Part shown: positions 1 through 5,409 of the stretch, piece after piece
Numbering within the stretch: the stretch's first letter is position 1
Layout of the letters: each line of letters begins with the position of its first letter
From: CAYVMN01 sp043808585
GTDB lineage: Bacteria > Desulfobacterota > DSM-4660 > Desulfatiglandales > Desulfatiglandaceae
Length of the DNA: 11,056 nt
Assembly (NCBI GenBank): GCA_043808585.1
Contig: JAZDES010000238.1
Location: 1 to 11,056, forward strand
Direction: 5' to 3'
Position numbers and translations under genes: made by a program
The notes under the pieces: generated by a model
What the model saw: the letters and a program-made list of their open reading frames with translations, nothing else
Database searches by the model: none
What the model was told of the DNA's origin: nothing

Positions 1-96
1 CCTCAGTGTTTTCAAAACGCTAAAGTGTTACGGTGCCCCCAGTTCTGCAGGATATTTGGGAGCCTTCAAGGCGATGCCAGTTTACATGTTTAGAAC

Positions 97-124
97 TGGA
101 CAGATCAAGGCTAAAGCTTATATT
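97..124 (+). promoter_or_regulatory. possible sigma70-type promoter of the left operon
   Basis: TGGACA at 97-102 and TATATT at 119-124 are separated by 16 bases, close to a housekeeping promoter, and lie 26 bases upstream of the first start codon of the four-gene operon. The match is by eye only. The bases before it (1-93) are open in one frame but show no recognisable protein, so they may be the tail of an upstream gene or simple intergenic DNA. Confidence 0.35.
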
Positions 125-137
125 TAAACTTTGATCT
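102..137. repeat. 7-bp inverted repeat around the candidate -10 box
   Basis: AGATCAA (102-108) and TTGATCT (131-137) are perfect inverted copies 22 bases apart. They bracket the candidate -10 box and lie just before the ribosome binding site GGGGG (140-144). This could be a repressor operator or an mRNA hairpin in the leader, but an arm of 7 bases can arise by chance. No T-run follows, so it is not a terminator. Confidence 0.3.
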
Positions 138-150
138 ACGGGGGTTTGGC

Positions 151-1455
151 ATGTCGCTCAAAAAGGGAATAATTGCACTGATGGGTTCAGGTGAGCTGAC
201 CGCAACCATGGTAGAGGTCCACAAAGAACTCTTGCGTGGCCTGGCCCATCCTGCGAAGGGTGTTTTTTTGGACACGCCGGCTGGATTTCAGCTCAATGTG
301 GAGCAGCTGGCCCAGGGGGCCATAGAGTATTTCCGTACTCACGTCCAACAGCCCATTGGGATAGCCTCGTATAAATCAATCGATGGATCGATACCCTACG
401 AGGCGGAACTGGCGTTTCAGGCATTGAGAGATGCCAATTTCGTTTTGATTGGTCCGGGAAGCCCCACCTATGCCGTCCGCCAGTGGCGCCAAACCCCTAT
501 TCCAGAGATCCTAATCAAGCGGGTTGAAGAGGGCGGATGCCTGGTGGCCGCCAGTGCCGCCGCCCTGACTGTGGGACGCTTCACCCTTCCAGTCTATGAA
601 ATCTACAAGGTAGGTGAAGACCCGCATTGGGTGGAGGGATTGAATATACTGGGCCATTTCGGTTTCAATCTGGTGGTTGTTCCCCACTGGAACAACGCCG
701 AAGGGGGAACGCACGATACCCGCTTCTGCTATATGGGCGAGCCCCGTTTCAGGCAACTAGAATCTCTCCTGCCAGAAGATGTGTCAGTTTTTGGCCTGGA
801 TGAGCACACCGCCTGTCTCATGGACCTTGAAAAGGGAGAAGCTGAAATTAGAGGGCTCGGCCGTGTGATCCTGCGCCGCCAGGGAGACGAGGTGGTCTTT
901 GAAAAGGGGGACATCTTTCCTCTGGACCTGCTTCGAGGGAAAGACACCGGAAAGGAATGGAAACCACCGAGGCAAGAGTCAATGCCTCAGGAAGAGGCCC
1001 CGGAGACAAAGGAGGGGTCGTTTTGGGAACGGGTTCATGCGATCGAGACTGCCTTTCACCTGGGCCTCGAAATGCACGAGCCCAAAGAGGCCACCGGTGC
1101 CCTGCTGGAGCTTGACCGGACAATCTGGGAGGCCCTGAGGAACCTTGAAAGCGCTGAATTTATCTCCCAGTCAAGGGAGTTACTAAGGGAGTTGATCGTG
1201 TTATTGGGGATAAGACTGGAGTCGATTCCAAGGGATATAGCGGATTGTCTGGCCCCACTGGTGGAGGAACTGCTGGACTTGAGGGAGGATTTCAGAAGAA
1301 AAGGACAATGGAACGAGGCAGATGCAATTAGGGAGAGGCTCGGGCGATCGGGCGTCATAGTAGAAGATACAAAGGAGGGTCCACAGTGGCGGTGCTTCGC
1401 CACGCCTGGATCAAAAAAGAGATCTAGTGGGTGTAACACTGGTAAAAACGGATAA
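151..1455 (+). CDS. peptidase S51/cyanophycinase-like domain fused to CysRS-type C-terminal domain
   Basis: A two-part protein of 434 residues. Residues 5-260 resemble the class I glutamine amidotransferase-like fold of peptidase E and cyanophycinase: GSG near the N-terminus, GPGSPTY (101-107), a nucleophile-elbow-like AASAAA with Ser135, PHW and GGTHDTR (178-191), and GLDEHTA (215-221) matching the cyanophycinase GIDE-TA motif. After an acidic linker (about 265-290), residues 292-414 resemble the C-terminus of cysteinyl-tRNA synthetase: a helical DALR-like stretch, then the typical ending with R..GQWNEADAIRERL, GVIVEDTKEGPQWR. The HIGH and KMSKS catalytic parts of a synthetase are absent, so it cannot activate cysteine by itself. 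ATG at 151 has GGGGG six bases upstream. The 3' end overlaps the next gene by 29 bases. It may be a hydrolase or amide-processing enzyme that docks tRNA or a synthetase; the substrate is unknown. Confidence 0.85.
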   Translation: MSLKKGIIALMGSGELTATMVEVHKELLRGLAHPAKGVFLDTPAGFQLNVEQLAQGAIEYFRTHVQQPIGIASYKSIDGSIPYEAELAFQALRDANFVLIGPGSPTYAVRQWRQTPIPEILIKRVEEGGCLVAASAAALTVGRFTLPVYEIYKVGEDPHWVEGLNILGHFGFNLVVVPHWNNAEGGTHDTRFCYMGEPRFRQLESLLPEDVSVFGLDEHTACLMDLEKGEAEIRGLGRVILRRQGDEVVFEKGDIFPLDLLRGKDTGKEWKPPRQESMPQEEAPETKEGSFWERVHAIETAFHLGLEMHEPKEATGALLELDRTIWEALRNLESAEFISQSRELLRELIVLLGIRLESIPRDIADCLAPLVEELLDLREDFRRKGQWNEADAIRERLGRSGVIVEDTKEGPQWRCFATPGSKKRSSGCNTGKNG

Positions 1456-2437
1456 GTCATATTCAGTTACCCTGGAAAGCCTTGACAGCCTTTTTTGGTA
1501 TTGGCGCAATCGAAGATATCCCTTGAGATGGGATTACCCTTTTGTCTTGCCCAATTGGCTGAAGGCGTGGTGGAGCGTCTTCAGTAAAGGGCTGTCAGCC
1601 TCCATCCTCTCTGTGAGTGATGGAGAAGAGCTGATTGGCATCGCTCCGCTTGTGGTGCACGGGGAAAGGGCCTGTTTTATTGGTGATAGGGATGTATGCG
1701 ATTACATGGACTTTATTGTTGCTCCTGGAAAAGGTCAGGAGTTCTGCTCTATCCTTCTCAATCACTTGAGACAACGAGGGGTGACATGGCTGGATTTAGG
1801 GCCCGTTCGCCCCGACTCGACCGCCTTTACTCACCTGATGGATCATGAGAAAGGGATGGATTGGGAGGTCTCCTGCGAGCAGGAAGATGTTAGCTACGAA
1901 CTGGAACTGCCCCGGTCCTGGGATGAATTCTTGGGTGTTTTGCCCGGAAAGCAGCGACATGAAATAAGACGCAAGCTCAGGCGATTGCATGAGGCTGGAG
2001 ATGCCAGGTATCGACTCGTGGAGTCTGAAGAAGGGGTCGAGGAAGAAATAGAGGATTTTTTGAGGCTGTTTAGATCGAACCGACCGGATAAAGCTGCATT
2101 TATGACCGGTCAGATGGCCTCCTTTTTTCGCTCACTGGCAGAGTCAATGGCCAAGGATCACATCTTAAAGCTTTTTTTTCTGGATCTAGACAAGCGACCT
2201 GTAGCCGCAGTGATGTGTTTTGATTATAACTCCACCACCTATCTTTACAATAATGGCTACGACCGGGATTACAGTTCATTGAATGTGGCCTTAATAAGCA
2301 AGGTCCTCAACATCAAAGCCGGCATTGAAAGGGGCATGGAAAGGTACGACTTTCTGAAAGGGGACGAAGATTACAAACACCAACTGGGTGGCAAACGGGT
2401 ACCCTTATATAGATGCCAGGCGAGGCTGAGGAAATAG
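1427..2437 (+). CDS. CelD/FemAB-like GNAT acyltransferase (Acetyltransf_6 family)
   Basis: A 336-residue cytosolic protein with two GNAT-like halves. The C-terminal half carries the hallmarks of the CelD/BcsL-type acetyltransferase family: LPGKQRHEIRRKLRRL (172-187), a segment with FFLDLDKRPVAAVMCFDYNS (250-269) and the strongly conserved YDFLKGDEDYKHQLGG (307-322). Family members move acyl groups onto amino sugars or amines; the fold is related to FemAB enzymes, which use aminoacyl-tRNA as donor. The start is GTG at 1427, inside the previous gene, with only a weak AAAGAG upstream, so translation is probably coupled. The next gene starts within about 30 bases. In a thiol-type pathway it would occupy the place of the MshD acetyltransferase, although it is not an MshD homologue by motif. 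Substrate unknown; cellulose or polysaccharide modification is the main alternative. Confidence 0.83.
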   Translation: MGVTLVKTDKSYSVTLESLDSLFWYWRNRRYPLRWDYPFVLPNWLKAWWSVFSKGLSASILSVSDGEELIGIAPLVVHGERACFIGDRDVCDYMDFIVAPGKGQEFCSILLNHLRQRGVTWLDLGPVRPDSTAFTHLMDHEKGMDWEVSCEQEDVSYELELPRSWDEFLGVLPGKQRHEIRRKLRRLHEAGDARYRLVESEEGVEEEIEDFLRLFRSNRPDKAAFMTGQMASFFRSLAESMAKDHILKLFFLDLDKRPVAAVMCFDYNSTTYLYNNGYDRDYSSLNVALISKVLNIKAGIERGMERYDFLKGDEDYKHQLGGKRVPLYRCQARLRK

Positions 2438-2448
2438 AGCGTTAGTTT

Positions 2449-2456
2449 GGCGGGGA
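2449..2456 (+). promoter_or_regulatory. ribosome binding site deciding the glycosyltransferase start
   Basis: GGCGGGGA ends eight bases before GTG at 2465 and lies inside the longer reading frame that would begin at TTG 2447, which has no well-placed Shine-Dalgarno sequence. This favours GTG 2465 (or the adjacent GTG 2468) as the true start. Confidence 0.5.
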
Positions 2457-2464
2457 TTTGTTCA

Positions 2465-3697
2465 GTGGTGGATTTGGAAAAAATAAGGCTTAATATCGCG
2501 ATGCTCAGCGTTCATTCCAGCCCTATAGGGGAATTGGGGACAAGAGATACCGGCGGTATGAGCGTCTGCATGCGTGAAATCGCAAGGGAACTTGGAAGCC
2601 GTGGTCATCGGGTTGATATCTATACGCGTCTTCCCGATCCCCGTTCCCAGCAGATCCTCGATCTGTATGAAAACGTCCGGCTGATTCATCTGAGGGCTGG
2701 GGAGCCAGGACCTGTCGACAAACTGGCGGTCTACCCCTATCTTGAGGATTTTTTCAGGGAAATAGAGGGGTTCAGACTGAGCCGGGACCTTTGCTATGAT
2801 CTCATACACAGTCACTACTGGCTATCCGCTCGGGTGGGAGACTGGGCGCAAGGTCATTGGCGTGTACCTCATCTTGTTACCTTCCATACCATCGGTGCAG
2901 TCAAGAACGATACACCCGGGGTGGAGCAGGAACCAGAGTTGCGAGTAATAACTGAAAGGCACATTGCGCAGGCCTGTGACCGCATTCTGGCCGGCACGGA
3001 GACGGAAAAGACACAAATTATCCGGTACTATGGGACATCTCCTGAGAAGATCGGAGTGGCCCCATGCGGAGTCAACCTTGACCTCTTTTTCCCGATGGAC
3101 AAGGCGAGGGCGCGCCAGCGGCTGGGTCTTGATCATAGGGGAGCCCTTCTCTTGTATGTTGGCCGGCTTGCACCGTCAAAGGGGGTGGACAGGTTGCTTG
3201 AGGCAATGGGTCTCTTGCGGCAGACCCATGAGATTCGACTGCTGATCGTCGGTGGAGATGGCCATCATTCACCCCATTTTCAGGACCTAAAAAAGATGTG
3301 TCAAATGAGTGGGATCGAGGAGACTACGGTCTTTGTAGGGAGGATCGAACAAAAGGATCTGCCTACCTATTACAGTGCTGCAGACCTGTTGGTTGTACCG
3401 TCTCGATACGAAAGCTTTGGGCTGGTAGCCCTTGAAGCCCTGGCCTGCGGTACGCCAGTCATGGCAACTCAGGTGGGCGCAATGGAGAACATTATCATTG
3501 AGGGCGAAACAGGGCATGTGGTTGTCGATGGTTCTCCTGGTTCGCTGGCAGAAGGCATAGAGAAGTTCATGTCATCGGCTAATTCTGCCCCGCCCCATTC
3601 TTTACGTAAATCGGTCGAGAGATTTGACTGGTCAAACGTGGCATCGAGTATTTTAGGGGAATACCGTATCGTTCAGGGATCTTTTATGGAGGTATAG
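2465..3697 (+). CDS. GT4 glycosyltransferase, MshA-like
   Basis: A complete GT-B retaining glycosyltransferase of 410 residues, the usual length of MshA, which joins N-acetylglucosamine from UDP-GlcNAc to inositol 1-phosphate in mycothiol synthesis. The N-terminal domain reads SVHSSP...GTRDTGGMSV (15-34), DIYTRLP (51-57) and DLIHSHYWLSARVG (112-125), nearly the MshA wording. Compared from memory with Corynebacterium MshA, the residues that hold inositol phosphate appear retained: Lys86, Tyr118, Thr142 (FHTIGAVKN) and Arg160. The C-terminal nucleotide-sugar domain has YVGRLAPSKGVDRL (231-244) and the E-x7-E pair Glu316/Glu324 in ESFGLVALE. No signal peptide. Start chosen at GTG 2465; TTG 2447 is the alternative. 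One base separates it from the deacetylase gene. A sucrose-phosphate-type or lipopolysaccharide transferase is possible, but the deacetylase partner supports an amino-sugar product. Confidence 0.92.
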   Translation: MVDLEKIRLNIAMLSVHSSPIGELGTRDTGGMSVCMREIARELGSRGHRVDIYTRLPDPRSQQILDLYENVRLIHLRAGEPGPVDKLAVYPYLEDFFREIEGFRLSRDLCYDLIHSHYWLSARVGDWAQGHWRVPHLVTFHTIGAVKNDTPGVEQEPELRVITERHIAQACDRILAGTETEKTQIIRYYGTSPEKIGVAPCGVNLDLFFPMDKARARQRLGLDHRGALLLYVGRLAPSKGVDRLLEAMGLLRQTHEIRLLIVGGDGHHSPHFQDLKKMCQMSGIEETTVFVGRIEQKDLPTYYSAADLLVVPSRYESFGLVALEALACGTPVMATQVGAMENIIIEGETGHVVVDGSPGSLAEGIEKFMSSANSAPPHSLRKSVERFDWSNVASSILGEYRIVQGSFMEV

Positions 3698-3698
3698 T

Positions 3699-4394
3699 GT
3701 GACGTCAACAGCAGATATTATGGTAGTGGCGGCCCATCCTGATGATGCCGAGTTCGGCGCGGCGGGATCAGTGGCCTGGTGGACGAGAGAGGGAAAGCAG
3801 GTCGTATATGTCGTCTGTACCAGTGGAGAGAAGGGGACGAGTGACCGAAACCTGAAGATGGAGCAATTGTCCGAAATCAGAGAAAGGGAGCAGATGGCTG
3901 CGGCCAAACTTCTCGGGGTGCGCGAGGTGATATTCCTGCGATACCCGGACCAGGACCTGGAAGATACCCCTATGTTTCGGAAGGAAATTGTTCGACTGCT
4001 TAGAACTTATCGGCCCGAGATCGTTGTGACCTCTGATCCATACCGTCGATACCTCTGGCATCGGGATCACCGCATCACGGGCCAGGTTACTCTTGATGCG
4101 GTTTTTCCCTATGCCAGGGATCATCTCGCATACCCAGACCTATTAGCTGAGGGTCTGGAGCCCCACAAAGTAGAAGAGATCTGGTTTTGGGCCTCTGAAG
4201 AGGTAAATCATCGCTTCGATGTGACAGATACCTTTGATCTTAAGATCGCCGCCTTGCGCTGCCATGAAAGCCAGATAAAGGAGTATGGCGAAATGCAGGT
4301 ACAGGATTGGCTGCGGCAGCGATGCATGGAAATGGCCGAGGGAGAGGATTTCCTGTTGGCAGAAGGGTTTCACCGCGTGGAGGTACTCTGGTGA
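3699..4394 (+). CDS. PIG-L family zinc deacetylase, MshB/BshB-like
   Basis: A 231-residue LmbE/PIG-L enzyme. These are zinc hydrolases that remove N-acetyl from GlcNAc-linked small molecules (MshB on GlcNAc-inositol, BshB on GlcNAc-malate) or cleave thiol S-conjugates (Mca). The zinc site is intact: AHPDDAE (12-18) gives His13, the catalytic Asp15 and Asp16, and HRDH (121-124) gives His124. TSGEKGTSD (41-49) and ALRCHESQ (185-192) are also typical. GTG at 3699 follows GGAGG (3688-3692) by six bases and lies one base after the previous stop, so it is cotranscribed and coupled with the glycosyltransferase. The pairing implies that the transferred sugar is GlcNAc and that its acetyl group is removed next. 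Length and motifs show a full enzyme. The exact substrate cannot be read from sequence. Confidence 0.93.
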   Translation: MTSTADIMVVAAHPDDAEFGAAGSVAWWTREGKQVVYVVCTSGEKGTSDRNLKMEQLSEIREREQMAAAKLLGVREVIFLRYPDQDLEDTPMFRKEIVRLLRTYRPEIVVTSDPYRRYLWHRDHRITGQVTLDAVFPYARDHLAYPDLLAEGLEPHKVEEIWFWASEEVNHRFDVTDTFDLKIAALRCHESQIKEYGEMQVQDWLRQRCMEMAEGEDFLLAEGFHRVEVLW

Positions 4395-4423
4395 TGAGGA
4401 TTAAATCATGCCTCCTCATTTTT
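4394..4423 (+). terminator. weak hairpin between convergent genes
   Basis: ATGAGGA (4394-4400) pairs with TCCTCAT (4413-4419) across a 12-base loop and is followed by five T (4419-4423). A second small stem, CCTC (4414-4417) with GAGG (4425-4428), is followed by another T5 at 4429-4433. The hairpin starts on the stop codon of the deacetylase gene and also covers the last codons of the minus-strand membrane gene. It is a plausible but short Rho-independent terminator for the left operon. Confidence 0.45.
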
Positions 4424-4717
4424 CGAGGTTTTTGAAACATTTTTGATTTTCATGATTACCCTCAAATTAACAACGAGCAGGAAGGTTAGGGGGCATATCC
4501 ACAAGAGATTCAATTTGTTCAGGTCTATAAACAAGAAACTTATCAAAATAACACTCCAGGTGATAATTAACCTTGGAGCCGTGCAGACTATCGCCATAGC
4601 CATGCCGTCACGGGATTGCCCACGCCCGACCCCCTTCATATCCCTTAGCCAAAGGATAAAAAGGGCGATTGTAAGCCCCAATATCATGGCCCATGTGATC
4701 CACTCTAATAGTGCCAT
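4406..4717 (-). CDS. small three-helix membrane protein, unknown function
   Basis: I do not recognise a family. The predicted 103-residue product has three hydrophobic stretches: about 7-25 (ITWAMILGLTIALFILWL), 49-65 (RLIITWSVILISFLFI) and 70-88 (NLLWICPLTFLLVVNL), with a polar loop at 26-45 and a basic, charged tail (KIKNVSKTSKNEEA). This pattern argues for a real inner-membrane protein rather than the opposite-strand reading of the same DNA. ATG at 4717 lies four bases after the TGA of the broken racemase gene and has only a weak GAG before it, so it may depend on translation reading down from the pseudogene. It ends 11 bases from the convergent deacetylase gene. It may have arrived with the rearrangement that removed the racemase barrel. 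Confidence 0.6.
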   Translation of the reverse strand: MALLEWITWAMILGLTIALFILWLRDMKGVGRGQSRDGMAMAIVCTAPRLIITWSVILISFLFIDLNKLNLLWICPLTFLLVVNLRVIMKIKNVSKTSKNEEA

Positions 4718-4721
4718 AATC

Positions 4722-5121
4722 TCAGTCTATGAAGACGCCTCCCAACAACTGGTATAAGGGTTTTTTGTAATATTTGCCTGCCATGTCCCACAATGCAATG
4801 TCTATGCCTGCAATGGTATGAATGACCAATGCACGTCGGCCGATATAGAAGGTCGATTGATAGAGCCTTTCATTGATAATTTCGATATCAAGTGGGTTCA
4901 TTCCAATTATGAGGCGTGCGAGACCCGAGGCGACGCTGTGGGTCATAGGGGCCTCCACAACGGCCTTGGCCATGCGGGCGGAGGAGTCCACCTCCCCTAT
5001 GCCGGCGATGCCCTCGTCTGTATGAATTTTTATAATCAGGGCCTCGTGCAGCAGAGGCCTTATGCTCCATCTCCGACTCTGGAAGTCGGACCTCAATGGC
5101 TTCAACGTTCGTAATTTTCAT
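4722..5121 (-). pseudogene. truncated, frameshifted mandelate racemase/muconate lactonizing enzyme
   Basis: Remnant of an enolase-superfamily gene. Translation begins well: ATG at 5121, preceded by AAGGAGAGACAG, gives MKITNVEAIEVRLPESEMEH. Around 5050-5085 the homology jumps by one base to another frame, which continues EALIIKIHTDEGIAGIGEVD, SVASGLARLIIGMNPLDIE, FYIGRRALVIHTIAGIDIALWDMAGK and PLYQLLGGVFID, then TGA at 4722. This is the N-terminal capping domain only, about 130 residues of a family normally near 370-400. The TIM-barrel with the metal ligands and catalytic Lys/His is missing, and what follows is an unrelated membrane gene. Both lesions make an active enzyme impossible. An internal TTG at 5105 could in principle start a short in-frame fragment. 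Its promoter side is interrupted by the inserted element at 5164-5400. Confidence 0.85.
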
Positions 5122-5154
5122 CTGTCTCTCCTTGCAACATGGCGGTTTAAGATA

Positions 5155-5163
5155 GTTCTCTAT
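5155..5163 (+). repeat. left 9-bp target-site duplication
   Basis: GTTCTCTAT at 5155-5163 is repeated exactly and in the same orientation at 5401-5409, immediately outside the terminal inverted repeats of the element between them. Confidence 0.75.
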
Positions 5164-5206
5164 CGGAGCATTACATGTTTGTTAAAATCGGAACCATCTT
5201 CTCCAA

Positions 5207-5235
5207 CCGTCATTCCCGCGAAGGCGGGAATCCAG
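5207..5235 (+). repeat. REP-like palindrome, left copy
   Basis: The core ATTCCCGCGAAGGCGGGAAT (5212-5231) forms a perfect 8-bp stem with a GAAG loop and is flanked by CGTC and CCAG. This palindrome type is dispersed in many proteobacterial genomes. It lies inside the MITE-like element. Confidence 0.85.
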
Positions 5236-5334
5236 AATAGATAACCTGGAATGGCGATGCAAAAACAATTCTATTTGTACATATGGGCAAACAAGCTGAA
5301 TGGCTGGACTTATATGTCGATATATGCCAATAGA

Positions 5335-5362
5335 CTGGATTCCCGCCTTCGCGGGAATGACG
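5335..5362 (-). repeat. REP-like palindrome, right copy (inverted)
   Basis: The reverse complement of this stretch matches 28 bases of the left copy at 5208-5235 exactly, so the two palindromes form an inverted pair with about 99 bases between them. The spacer shows no gene. Confidence 0.85.
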
Positions 5363-5400
5363 AGGTAGCCTTTCGGTATTAACAAATTTGTAATGCTCCC

Positions 5401-5409
5401 GTTCTCTAT
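5401..5409 (+). repeat. right 9-bp target-site duplication, containing a stop codon
   Basis: This is the second exact copy of GTTCTCTAT. Its reverse complement ATAGAGAAC supplies the TAG stop (5408-5406) of the minus-strand amidohydrolase gene. The insertion therefore landed on the stop codon without changing the protein. Confidence 0.75.

Larger units (their letters stand above)
5164..5400. mobile_element. 237-bp MITE-like non-autonomous element
   Basis: The left end (5164-5185) starts CGGAGCATTACA and continues TGTTTGTTAA. The right end, read on the other strand from 5400 to 5379, starts GGGAGCATTACA and continues AATTTGTTAA. These roughly 21-base terminal inverted repeats are flanked by identical 9-bp direct repeats, the signature of transposition by a DDE-type transposase in trans. 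The inside contains no credible gene, but two REP-like palindromes in opposite orientation. It sits in the gap between the amidohydrolase gene and the racemase pseudogene. The family of the helper transposase cannot be told from these ends; a 9-bp duplication is seen in, for example, the IS4 and IS1 groups. Confidence 0.75.

Noticed and set aside
1..93. Open frame from the left edge ending at TAG 91-93
   Set aside because: Too short and without recognisable motifs; could be the end of an upstream gene but cannot be supported.
151..1455. Calling the first gene a cysteinyl-tRNA synthetase or MshC
   Set aside because: Only the C-terminal portion matches. The Rossmann catalytic domain with HIGH and KMSKS motifs is absent and replaced by an S51-like domain.
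4443..4757. Plus-strand open frame of 104 codons across the region after the deacetylase gene
   Set aside because: It is the mirror of the minus-strand membrane gene and runs into the racemase pseudogene; its product has no domain pattern, whereas the minus strand gives three clean hydrophobic segments.
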